12,792 nt of DNA from JBOFSR01 sp051651645 (GTDB lineage Bacteria; Spirochaetota; Spirochaetia; Treponematales; Treponemataceae): NCBI GenBank assembly GCA_051651645.1, contig JBOFSR010000040.1:1-12792 (forward strand). The letters run 5' to 3'. The notes under the pieces were generated by a model that ran no database searches, was not told the origin of the DNA, and saw only the letters and a program-made list of their open reading frames with translations. Both the position numbers and the translations under genes were made by a program. Below are positions 5,811-12,792 of the stretch, piece after piece (the stretch's first letter is position 1; every line of letters starts with the position of its first letter).

Positions 5811-7550
5811 ATGGCTTACGAAGTAACTGCAACAAAAAGGCGACCGCAAAAGTTTGGTGATTTAGTTGGGCAAGATTTTGTCTCTGCGACGATTAAAAAT
5901 GCAGTCCAATCAGAAAAAAGTGCCCATGCATATTTGTTTTCAGGGCCGCGTGGTTGTGGTAAAACATCAACTGCTCGTATTTTAGCTAAGGCTCTTAATT
6001 GTCAAAACTCGCAAGAGGGGGAACCGTGTGGGCAGTGTTCATCCTGTGTTGAAATTACAAAAGCTAACTCTCTTGATGTGATAGAAATTGATGGGGCTTC
6101 AAATACCAGCGTTAACGATATTCGCCAAATCAAAGATGAGATTCTTTTTCCGCCAAATAATTCTAAATACAAGATTTATATTATTGATGAAGTGCACATG
6201 CTTTCGATGAGTGCCTTTAATGCCTTGCTCAAAACAATTGAAGAGCCGCCGCCGTATATTATTTTTATTTTTGCAACAACGGAGATTCACAAGGTGCCTG
6301 CGACGATTAAAAGTCGGTGTCAGCATTTTAATTTTCGCCTTGTTTCCTTTGATCAGATAAAAAATCTCTTGCAAGAAGCGGCAAATGAGCAAAATATTAA
6401 GGCGGAGGATGAGGCTCTGTTTTGGATCGCACGAGAATCAACGGGGAGCATTCGTGACGCGTATACGCTTTTTGATCAGGTTGTGGCATTTTCTGAAAAT
6501 CACATTACTTACGAAAAAATTCGCGATACGCTTGGCTTGATTGGAATTGAATATTTAAATACCCTGTATGAGTTTTGCGTTGATGGGAATATTGGCGAGG
6601 CGATTAGTTTTTTTGATGAATTAATGCAAAAAGGCATTTCGATTGAGCAATTTGTTATAAATTCGACTGAGTTTGTGCGAAGCCTTTTGTTTATTCAAGC
6701 GGGAGTGCAAAAGGAAGCTCTTTTGGGGCAAAGTCTTTCACGCTATTCTCAAAAAATACTTTCGGCATGGAATGCTCAAAAACTCGAGCACGCCTTGGAT
6801 TTATTTTTGAAAGCCTTTCGTGATATGCGCTATTCAATTGATCCTCGTTTTGACGTTGAAGTTGTTATTTCAAAGCTTGCATCCCTTACTAAGCATGTGA
6901 GTTTAGATGAGTTGCAGCAAACACTCAATAGTGCAAAAGCTATTTTGCTTGCAAATCAAGGTGACTTAGGAAATGGTTTTGCAGGCAATGCTGATAACTC
7001 TACGACGGGAGGTTTTTCCCCTTTTGATCAAAGCGGCTGTAATCAATCGGTTTCAGTCGCAGCACAGAGCCTTGAAGATGATGATAAGCCAGTTACAGCG
7101 AGTTCCTTTGCCGATTTAAAAGCACATTTGGAAAATCAGTCAAAATCGTTGGCTGATAATCGCTTAGCTGAAAAAAAAGAAGAGCAAGAGGAAGAAAATC
7201 CTTCAATCGTTGACTATGAAAAAGCGACAAATCTTGATACGCTTAAGGATTTGAGTATTCAATTTATCAGCAAGCAAAAAAGTTCGATTTCGTCGGCCTT
7301 GCTTGGAGCAAAAAATTGGAAGCTCGAAAATGATGAGTTATCTCTTGAAGTGGAAACTTCGTATTTGTATAATCTTTTGAATCGAGAAAAATCCTATGTG
7401 CTTTCAGTGTTCAATCAGTTTTGGCAAAGTACGCTAAAAATAGAAATTGCCATGTGTGAGTGCAAAGAAGCGGTGCAAGAAAAAAAATCGGTGCCGCTTC
7501 AAGTTGAATTGTTGTGTAGCGTTTTTAAAGGCGAGCAAATCGAAAAATAA
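5811..7550 (+). CDS. dnaX: DNA polymerase III subunit tau/gamma
   Basis: DnaX is the clamp-loader ATPase of the replisome; full-length tau also ties polymerases and helicase together. The 579 residues begin with a family N-terminus (KRRPQKFGDLVGQ). Then come Walker A GPRGCGKTS (45-53), a zinc knuckle C64, C73, C76, C79, Walker B/sensor DEVH (126-129), LLKTIEEPP, and the SRC arginine finger (168-170). The AAA+ core and domain III run to about 370, followed by a low-complexity Ser/Glu/Lys linker (about 380-470) and a C-terminal tau region. GAGG at 5795-5798 lies 12 nt before the ATG, a little far. ybaB starts 17 nt after the stop and recR overlaps ybaB, the classic dnaX-ybaB-recR operon. The linker contains an A AAA AAA heptamer, described separately. 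Confidence 0.97.
   Translation: MAYEVTATKRRPQKFGDLVGQDFVSATIKNAVQSEKSAHAYLFSGPRGCGKTSTARILAKALNCQNSQEGEPCGQCSSCVEITKANSLDVIEIDGASNTSVNDIRQIKDEILFPPNNSKYKIYIIDEVHMLSMSAFNALLKTIEEPPPYIIFIFATTEIHKVPATIKSRCQHFNFRLVSFDQIKNLLQEAANEQNIKAEDEALFWIARESTGSIRDAYTLFDQVVAFSENHITYEKIRDTLGLIGIEYLNTLYEFCVDGNIGEAISFFDELMQKGISIEQFVINSTEFVRSLLFIQAGVQKEALLGQSLSRYSQKILSAWNAQKLEHALDLFLKAFRDMRYSIDPRFDVEVVISKLASLTKHVSLDELQQTLNSAKAILLANQGDLGNGFAGNADNSTTGGFSPFDQSGCNQSVSVAAQSLEDDDKPVTASSFADLKAHLENQSKSLADNRLAEKKEEQEEENPSIVDYEKATNLDTLKDLSIQFISKQKSSISSALLGAKNWKLENDELSLEVETSYLYNLLNREKSYVLSVFNQFWQSTLKIEIAMCECKEAVQEKKSVPLQVELLCSVFKGEQIEK
7172..7213 (+). promoter_or_regulatory. candidate -1 frameshift site in dnaX (gamma-type product)
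   Basis: Codons GAA AAA AAA GAA (7170-7181) form the heptamer A AAA AAA (7172-7178) in the phase needed for -1 tandem slippage. A slipped ribosome would add 11 residues, mostly basic (RRARGRKSFNR), and stop at TGA 7211-7213. This gives a product of about 467 residues lacking the tau C-terminus. Polymerase slippage adding one A in the A8 run would give the same frame. The site lies in the linker after domain III, where known dnaX frameshifts occur. Against it: no Shine-Dalgarno-like stimulator upstream, only a weak 4-bp stem (AGGA/TCCT) downstream, and a similar A8 run at 7480-7487. Confidence 0.4.
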
Positions 7551-7567
7551 ATAGAGAAGGAAAAAAT

Positions 7568-7879
7568 ATGAATCCGTTTGATTTACTAAAAAATGCAAAG
7601 GGCTTGGAAAGCGAGTTTGCAAAAATGCAAGAGGATATGAAAAATGTTCGAGTAACGGGAAGTTCTGGTGGGAATATTGTTAAAGTTACTATCAATGGAC
7701 AGATGGAGATGGTTAGCATTGAAATTGATCCGATTGCTGTTGATCCGCGTGATATTGCAATGTTGCAAGATTTGATTGTTGCTGCTCACTGCGATGCAAT
7801 GGCAAAAATAAAAGACGGACTTCAAGAAAAACTTTCACCAATGGCGGGAATGCTTAACATGTTTGGGCAGTCAAAATGA
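7568..7879 (+). CDS. ybaB: nucleoid-associated protein YbaB/EbfC
   Basis: A 103-residue protein of the YbaB/EbfC family, small dimeric DNA-binding proteins that coat or bridge the nucleoid; EbfC was named in the spirochaete Borrelia. The N-terminal helix (NPFDLLKNAKGLESEFAKMQEDM) is followed by the family's central sheet GGNIVKVTINGQMEMVSIEIDP (about 34-55, split by one turn) and two C-terminal helices ending in a Met/Gly-rich tail. Length is normal. AGAAGG at 7555-7560 lies 7 nt before the ATG, a good ribosome site. It starts 17 nt after dnaX, and its stop overlaps the recR start by ATGA. That context supports the identification of this short family. Confidence 0.94.
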   Translation: MNPFDLLKNAKGLESEFAKMQEDMKNVRVTGSSGGNIVKVTINGQMEMVSIEIDPIAVDPRDIAMLQDLIVAAHCDAMAKIKDGLQEKLSPMAGMLNMFGQSK

Positions 7880-8466
7880 ATGCCCTTGATGATTTAGCGG
7901 AATCTTTTTCACGCCTTCCAAGTATTGGAAAAAAAACGGCGACACGGCTTGCCTATCATTGTCTTAAAGCTGATAAATCTTTTTTATCTCGTTTTGCGTA
8001 TGAGCTAGAAACCTTGCATGATCGGATAAAAAAATGCTCGGTTTGCGGTTGTTATACGGAGGACGATCCGTGTAAAATTTGTACAAATCCTGCTCGTGAT
8101 AAAACAATTCTGTGTGTTGTAGAGCAAGCTCAGGATGTGCAAGTTATTGATTCTTCGCATGAATTTCATGGCTTGTTTCACGTTCTGGGTGGAGTGATTG
8201 CACCTCTTGACGGTATTGGCCCTGACCAGCTTTCAATTGCACCGCTGATTTCTCGTGTTAAGGAAGGCTCTATTCAAGAAGTCATTATTGCGACAAATCC
8301 TACCATCGAAGGCGATACGACCGCACTATATTTGCATCGCTTACTTGCCGAAACGCACGTAAAAGTCTCACGTCTTGCCTCGGGGATTCCTGTTGGTGGC
8401 GACCTTGAATACGCCGACAAGTTAACCCTTGCACGCAGTTTTAGAGGACGAGTTACGATTGACTAG
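7876..8466 (+). CDS. recR: recombination mediator protein RecR
   Basis: RecR works with RecO (and RecF) to load RecA on gapped single-stranded DNA. The 196 residues carry the full family layout: an N-terminal helix-hairpin-helix LPSIGKKTATRLAYH (14-28), a four-cysteine zinc finger (C54, C57, C66, C69), a Toprim domain starting LCVVEQAQDVQVID and containing GLFHVLGGVIAPLDGIGP, and the late conserved block ATNPTIEGDTTALYL (139-153) with GIPVGGDLEYAD (170-181). Length is standard. The start ATG overlaps the ybaB stop by 4 nt (ATGA), indicating translational coupling. It closes the dnaX operon; about 125 nt with no strong terminator separate it from the next promoter and gene. Confidence 0.97.
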   Translation: MNALDDLAESFSRLPSIGKKTATRLAYHCLKADKSFLSRFAYELETLHDRIKKCSVCGCYTEDDPCKICTNPARDKTILCVVEQAQDVQVIDSSHEFHGLFHVLGGVIAPLDGIGPDQLSIAPLISRVKEGSIQEVIIATNPTIEGDTTALYLHRLLAETHVKVSRLASGIPVGGDLEYADKLTLARSFRGRVTID

Positions 8467-8532
8467 CTTTTCTTTTAATTATCAGAAATCTTTTGCACGC
8501 AAAATGCACAAATTATATAATAAAAAACTTTA

Positions 8533-8561
8533 TTGCGTTAAGTTTTTTTCTGTGCTATACT
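8533..8561 (+). promoter_or_regulatory. predicted extended -10 promoter of the sugar-nucleotide operon
   Basis: TGC-TATACT (8553-8561) is an extended -10 (TGn plus a hexamer one base from consensus). A weak -35, TTGCGT (8533-8538), sits at exactly 17 nt, and a T-rich spacer lies between. Transcription would begin near 8567-8570, so the dehydratase leader is only about 20-25 nt. Confidence 0.5.
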
Positions 8562-8591
8562 CATCGACTATGGTAAACCCATAAAAAAGTT

Positions 8592-10067
8592 ATGAAGCAA
8601 AGAGAAAATTCACAAATTTATATTATTGGGGCAGGCTCTGCAGGAAAAAAAATTGCAAGTGAAATTGTCAAAAAAAAGATTTTTGGCAAGGTTAGTGCGT
8701 TTATTGATGATGACCCTGAGCTAATTGGCAAAACCATAAACGACATACCAATTTATGGCCCTGTGAGCATGATACCGCTTTTGAAGCATGGAGCCTTTGA
8801 TGAGGCAATCATTGCGATGCCAACGGCCTCAAAAGATCGTATAAAAGAAGTTTTTAATATTCTTTCTAGTGCAGGTTTTGCAAAAATCAAGATTTTACCA
8901 AGCGTTTCACAAATTATTGAAAATGATGTGCATCTTATTCAAACGCGTGAAATTGATCCGCTTGATATTCTTGGCAGAAATCCTATAACCGTCTCTCTTA
9001 AGGAGAGCCTTCTTTATTTGAAAGGGAAGCGCGTGATGATTACGGGGGCTGGAGGATCAATTGGATCTGAGCTTTCGCGGCAAATGCTTTCTGCAGGAGT
9101 TGAGAGGCTGTATCTTTTTGGACACGGAGAAAACTCTATTTATCATATAGACAGAGAGTTGCGTCTTTTGCAAGCAGAAGGCGTTGGCGTTCAGTCAACT
9201 ATCGTTCCTCTTATTGGGGATTTGAAAGATAAAGAGTATTTAGAGTGGCTTTTGCCAAAAATGAAAATTGATGTGATTTTTCATTGTGCTGCGTATAAGC
9301 ACGTTCCGTTAATGGAGGAAAATCCTGTTGCGGTAATAGAAAACAATGTTTTTGGCACAATTAATTTACTTGAAGCTACAAAAAAAGCAAAGGTGAGCCG
9401 TTTTGTGTTAATTTCTACGGATAAGGCGGTTTTGCCTGTTTCGGTTTACGGTGTTTCAAAAATGCTTTGTGAAAAACTTGTTTTAGATAGTGCAAAAAAA
9501 GCTGCCCCTGATCAAGCCTTTATGTTTGTTCGATTTGGCAATGTTTTAGGTTCTCGTGGTTCAATTTTACCCCTTTTTATGGAACAAATTAAAACAGGTG
9601 GACCTGTAACGGTAACTGACAAAAACATGAAACGTTATTTTATTACCATTCCCGAAGCCTGTTCTCTTGTTTTGAAAGCTGGGGGAGTTGGAAAAAATGG
9701 TATCTCCTATCTTTTAGACATGGGCGAGCCAATCAAGATCATTGATATTGCTGAGCAAATTATTCGCTTTTTAGGTTTTGAGCCAAAAAAAGATATAAAA
9801 ATCAATTTCATAGGTACGAGAAAAGGGGAGCGCCTTGATGAGCCACTTTGGACGAGCGAGGAAAATCCTCAAAAAACTGAACACGAAATGATTTTGAAGT
9901 TGCATTCACTTGACGCACAATACTTTATTTTAGAAGATTTAATTGAAAAAATTCGGCCTGTTTGTACTTTTAATCCAGACAACGGGGAGCTTTTTAGAAA
10001 TAAAGACTTTCTTGTTGAGCAGCTTTGCAAGGCTGTGCCATCTTTGAGGGATAATTACAATGCATGA
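8592..10067 (+). CDS. soluble NDP-sugar 4,6-dehydratase, CapD/WbpM/PglF type
   Basis: This 491-residue NAD(P)-dependent SDR-family enzyme probably removes water from UDP-GlcNAc (or a related NDP-sugar) to make a 4-keto-6-deoxy intermediate. An N-terminal Rossmann-like domain starts at IYIIGAGSAGKKIA (9-22). The catalytic domain has GAGGSIG (152-158), HCAAYKHVPLMEENP (231-245), STDKAV (275-280), Y286 and K290 in SVYGVSK, and FGNVLGSRGSILPLF (315-329). Full-length CapD, WbpM and PglF proteins usually start with several transmembrane helices; this one has none. WbpM-type members often carry Met instead of the catalytic Tyr; here Tyr is kept. The ATG at 8592 has a poor Shine-Dalgarno. The stop overlaps the aminotransferase start by 8 nt, so the two probably act in sequence. 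The exact substrate and C5 stereochemistry are not readable. Confidence 0.9.
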   Translation: MKQRENSQIYIIGAGSAGKKIASEIVKKKIFGKVSAFIDDDPELIGKTINDIPIYGPVSMIPLLKHGAFDEAIIAMPTASKDRIKEVFNILSSAGFAKIKILPSVSQIIENDVHLIQTREIDPLDILGRNPITVSLKESLLYLKGKRVMITGAGGSIGSELSRQMLSAGVERLYLFGHGENSIYHIDRELRLLQAEGVGVQSTIVPLIGDLKDKEYLEWLLPKMKIDVIFHCAAYKHVPLMEENPVAVIENNVFGTINLLEATKKAKVSRFVLISTDKAVLPVSVYGVSKMLCEKLVLDSAKKAAPDQAFMFVRFGNVLGSRGSILPLFMEQIKTGGPVTVTDKNMKRYFITIPEACSLVLKAGGVGKNGISYLLDMGEPIKIIDIAEQIIRFLGFEPKKDIKINFIGTRKGERLDEPLWTSEENPQKTEHEMILKLHSLDAQYFILEDLIEKIRPVCTFNPDNGELFRNKDFLVEQLCKAVPSLRDNYNA

Positions 10068-11226
10068 TTTTGTTCCTTTTTCTATGCCCTCAACTGGAAC
10101 AGAAGAAGAAAAGGCTGTGTGTGAGGTGCTTCGATCTGGCTGGCTTACAACTGCTCAGGTAACGCTCAGTTTTGAAAAAGAGTTTGCCCGTTTTGTAAAA
10201 AGTAATTTTGCCCTTGCTGTAAACAGTGCAACAAGTGGACTTATGCTTGCTTACAATGCATGTGGCGTAACACAGGGAACAAAAATTTTAACAACGCCAT
10301 GTACTTTTACCTCAACGGCAAATGCTGCACGGCATTTAGGTGGCGAAATTGAGTATGCCGATGTTGAAAAAAACACCTTTAGTATTGACGTAAATCAGAT
10401 TGAGGAAAAACTAAAAAAAGATACGAATAAACAAATAAAAGTGATTGTTCCAGTTCATATTGCAGGAAATCTTTGTAATATGGAAGAAATTAATTCGCTT
10501 GCAAAAAAGTATGAAGTCCATGTGGTTGAGGATGCAGCCCATGCTTTTCCATCGCCTACAAAAAATGGTTTTGCTGGGACGCTTGGTAGTATTGGTGTGT
10601 ATTCTTTTTATGCAACAAAGACAATTACAACTGCTGAAGGCGGAATGATTTGTACAAACAATGAAGCCTTTGCCAAACAGATGGAAGTTATGCGACTTCA
10701 TGGCATTGATCGCTCTGTGTGGAATCGTTATACGTCAAATAAGTCCTCGTGGGAATATGATGTGATCGCTGACGGCTGGAAGTGTAATTTGCCAGATATT
10801 TTGTCTGCAATTGGACGTGAGCAGTTAAAAAAAGCCAATGATTTTTACCAAAAACGACTAAAAATTGTAGAAAAATATAACAAAGCGTTTGAAAATTATG
10901 ATTTTTGCTCTATACCACCAACAAGCGAAGGCAATGCGTGGCATTTATATATTTTGCGTCTTAACTTGCCAAAGTTGCGTATCACAAGAAATGAGTTTTC
11001 TCAAAAGCTACAAGAAAATGGCGTTGGAAATTCCGTTCATTTTATTCCACATTTTTATTTGACGTACTGGAAAAATCGTTATAACCTTAGTGAAAAAGCT
11101 TTTCCTTGTGCGAAAAAGCACTTCGAGAGTGTTTTAAGTTTGCCGTTATGGCCAGATATGACAGAAAAAATGATTTCTAAAGTGATTGATGAAGTACTTG
11201 CACTTGGAAAAAAATATGAGTGTTAA
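10060..11226 (+). CDS. DegT/DnrJ/EryC1-family sugar-nucleotide aminotransferase
   Basis: This 388-residue cytosolic PLP enzyme probably transfers an amino group to the 4-keto sugar made by the upstream dehydratase. It is a canonical family member: N-terminal VPFSMPSTGTEEEKAV and SGWLTT, the cofactor-phosphate region NSATSGL (55-61), EDAAHAFP (157-164) with pyridine-binding D158, SFYATK (182-187) with Schiff-base K187, then TITTAEGGM (188-196), a WNRY/WEYDV segment, and WHLYILRL near the C-terminus. Length is typical. GAGGG (10046-10050) lies 9 nt before the ATG, and the start overlaps the dehydratase stop by 8 nt. Its own stop overlaps the next start by 11 nt. Dehydratase plus this type of aminotransferase is the usual start of bacillosamine- or pseudaminate-like pathways. 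No acetyltransferase is visible here. Confidence 0.92.
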   Translation: MHDFVPFSMPSTGTEEEKAVCEVLRSGWLTTAQVTLSFEKEFARFVKSNFALAVNSATSGLMLAYNACGVTQGTKILTTPCTFTSTANAARHLGGEIEYADVEKNTFSIDVNQIEEKLKKDTNKQIKVIVPVHIAGNLCNMEEINSLAKKYEVHVVEDAAHAFPSPTKNGFAGTLGSIGVYSFYATKTITTAEGGMICTNNEAFAKQMEVMRLHGIDRSVWNRYTSNKSSWEYDVIADGWKCNLPDILSAIGREQLKKANDFYQKRLKIVEKYNKAFENYDFCSIPPTSEGNAWHLYILRLNLPKLRITRNEFSQKLQENGVGNSVHFIPHFYLTYWKNRYNLSEKAFPCAKKHFESVLSLPLWPDMTEKMISKVIDEVLALGKKYEC

Positions 11227-12792
11227 AAAAAATAAAGATCAGCCGCAAAAAATCCTTCCAGAAATCTGTTACAGCGATATTTTCGAAAATGAGATGCTCT
11301 GCGGATTGATTTTAAGAAGCACCATTGCTTGCGGACAAATTGAAAGCATTGAGTGCCCACCTTTACCTGAAAACTACGCTTTTTTTACAGCAAAAGATAT
11401 ACCTCTTGAAAAAACTATTTGTATTGAAGAGGATGAAATTACGCTTTTTGCTGATCAAGTAGTTGATTATGAAGGGCAAGCTATTGGAATTCTTGTTGGA
11501 GAAAATCAACTGCTTTTGCACAGTTTGCTTAGTCAAATTATCGTTCACTACCATGCTACAGAAGAAAAAACACATATTGATTCAATTAAAGAAGATCAAA
11601 TGATTGCCCATCAATGCTTTGTAAAAGGAGAAGTTGAAAACGCTTTTGAAGCTGCAGCTTTTCACGTTGAAAATACGTATGAGCTTTCTGTTCCAATTAA
11701 CTACTTTGAGCCAACTGGTGCAACGGTTTTATATAAAAATGATGGCTTACAGATTTTTATTCCAACTCACTTGTCTGCAGTGATGAAAAAAAGTCTTTCT
11801 TCTGCACTTGGAATTTCTGATAAAAAAATTGAGATCAATGAAACACCGTGTAACGATCAATCTTTTTCCATGTGGATTACATTTATTACTGCCATGCAGG
11901 CAGCGATAGCATCTTTTTTGACAAAAAAAAATATTAAAATTATTTTTTCACCACCTGAGGATAAAAATCTCGACATAAGTAGCTATCCTTTTTATATTCG
12001 CCATCGAACGGCAATCAATGATAAGCAGCAAATTATTGCAATGGATATTCGCATTTTAGTAACAGCTGGATTTTTTAATCCGTATATAAAAAATACTTTG
12101 AGTCGTATGCTTATTAGTGCAACAGGTGCTTATGTTTGCCAGAATATTTGCATTGATGCTTACGCGCTAAAGTCGCTTAATTTGCCAGCACTAATTGATA
12201 CAAAACACTGTGATACACATCTTTTTTTTGCCCTTGAAAATCACATTAATACGATAATTCAAGAACTTAATGCTGATCCCATTGCGTTTCGCGAAAACAA
12301 TAGCATTATTAATCATGAGTTACAACATATATCAAATTATTATTTTGATTGCCAAAACCTTCCTTCTGTTTTGAAGCAGGCAGCGACAAAAACATCCTTT
12401 TTGAGAAAATACTATGCAGCTAAGTTGCTTGCAAAAAATATTCATGCAAATTATGAAAATCAAGATTTTGAGCAACACGTTAAGGGCGTTGGGATTGCAA
12501 TGGCGTATGAAGGAAATGGATTTTCAAATCTAATCCAAAGGAAAAAAAATTATTTTGTTGAAATGACGCTTGCAAAAAATGAAACGCTGAGTATTACCTG
12601 CCCACTAAAAAACAAAAAGCTGCAAAAAATTTGGATGAATATTGTTTCTCAAGAGTTGCAAATTCCTGTAGATAAAATTACTTTTCTTGCTGATGAGAGT
12701 GAAAAAGCTCATTTTGCTTCAAAGGATTTTTGTGGAAGCATAAGTATTATGACTCAGCTTATTCTAAAGTGCTGCACCACAATAAAAAAATC
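11216..12792 (+). CDS. xanthine dehydrogenase-like large (molybdopterin-type) subunit lacking usual cofactor motifs; 3' end cut
   Basis: The frame is open from ATG 11216 to the window end (525 residues); family members have about 750. The N-terminus matches the a/b hammerhead domain: GLILRSTIACGQIESI, then LPENYAFFTAKDIP and VVDYEGQAIGILVGEN. The molybdopterin-binding region keeps the order GEVENAFEAAAFHVENTYE, YFEPTGA, ALGISDKKIEI, AMQAAIASFL, a LNADPIAFRENN block and GVGIAMAYEG. Yet the usual GGGFGGK loop is replaced by residues 209-220 (ETPCNDQSFSMW), and the RGFG-like loop before FALE reads DTKHCDTHLF (328-337). Molybdopterin binding is therefore doubtful. The start overlaps the aminotransferase stop by 11 nt, so it belongs to the same operon, an odd partner for sugar enzymes. 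Composition matches its neighbours. Fold family fairly sure; function unknown. Confidence 0.8.
   Translation, partial: MSVKKNKDQPQKILPEICYSDIFENEMLCGLILRSTIACGQIESIECPPLPENYAFFTAKDIPLEKTICIEEDEITLFADQVVDYEGQAIGILVGENQLLLHSLLSQIIVHYHATEEKTHIDSIKEDQMIAHQCFVKGEVENAFEAAAFHVENTYELSVPINYFEPTGATVLYKNDGLQIFIPTHLSAVMKKSLSSALGISDKKIEINETPCNDQSFSMWITFITAMQAAIASFLTKKNIKIIFSPPEDKNLDISSYPFYIRHRTAINDKQQIIAMDIRILVTAGFFNPYIKNTLSRMLISATGAYVCQNICIDAYALKSLNLPALIDTKHCDTHLFFALENHINTIIQELNADPIAFRENNSIINHELQHISNYYFDCQNLPSVLKQAATKTSFLRKYYAAKLLAKNIHANYENQDFEQHVKGVGIAMAYEGNGFSNLIQRKKNYFVEMTLAKNETLSITCPLKNKKLQKIWMNIVSQELQIPVDKITFLADESEKAHFASKDFCGSISIMTQLILKCCTTIKK

Noticed and set aside
7480..7487. Second A8 run near the dnaX 3' end as a frameshift site
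   Set aside because: It is only about 20 codons before the stop, where a shifted product would differ little; treated as an ordinary A-run in AT-rich DNA.
8491..8504. TTTTGC/GCAAAA dyad after recR as a terminator
   Set aside because: The two arms are only 2 nt apart, so at most a 5-bp A/T-rich stem forms, and no T tract follows.
1..12792. tRNA/rRNA genes, CRISPR arrays, insertion sequences, phage genes
   Set aside because: No cloverleaf, regularly spaced repeats, transposase, integrase or attachment-site signals were seen on either strand.

Overview
The window is AT-rich bacterial DNA, most likely from a spirochaete of the genus Treponema. This rests on protein content and gene order. From memory, not checked, the blocks cheW / DegT-like / nadK / recN, dnaX / ybaB / recR, and capD-like dehydratase / DegT aminotransferase / xanthine-dehydrogenase-like each have counterparts in that order in Treponema pallidum. 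Nothing in the window is diagnostic of a species.

Left part (1-3979, all on the minus strand): a tightly packed leftward operon. A CheW chemotaxis adaptor is followed after 2 nt by a divergent DegT/DnrJ-type PLP protein, after 12 nt by NAD kinase, and by a GTGA stop/start overlap with recN, which runs off the window edge. A plausible sigma-70-type promoter lies just upstream of cheW. The stretch 3980-4218 is a divergent promoter region.

Middle part (4219-5622, plus strand): an iron-sulfur flavoprotein-like gene with a compact four-cysteine motif, then yaaA, whose family is linked to peroxide stress and iron control. They are probably co-transcribed from a good TTGACA-N17-TATCTT promoter. Positions 5631-5758 hold a GC-rich, strongly self-complementary intergenic element unlike its surroundings. 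Its right arm overlaps a likely dnaX promoter.

Right part (5811-8466): the replication/recombination operon dnaX-ybaB(ebfC)-recR. dnaX carries an A AAA AAA heptamer at the expected gamma/tau boundary, with an early stop in the -1 frame. This suggests, without proving it, a frameshifted short form.

Far right (8592-12792, open at the window end): a second operon with overlapping genes and its own extended -10 promoter. It encodes a soluble NDP-sugar 4,6-dehydratase, a canonical DegT-type sugar aminotransferase, and the start of a xanthine-dehydrogenase-like large subunit. The first two would make a 4-amino-4,6-dideoxy sugar nucleotide, perhaps for surface or flagellar glycan. The third keeps the family fold but appears to have lost the usual molybdopterin-binding motifs.

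I found no tRNA, rRNA, CRISPR array, insertion sequence or phage gene. The strongest leads are the structured element before dnaX, the dnaX slippery site, the motif-less xanthine-dehydrogenase-like protein, and the divergent DegT-like protein.
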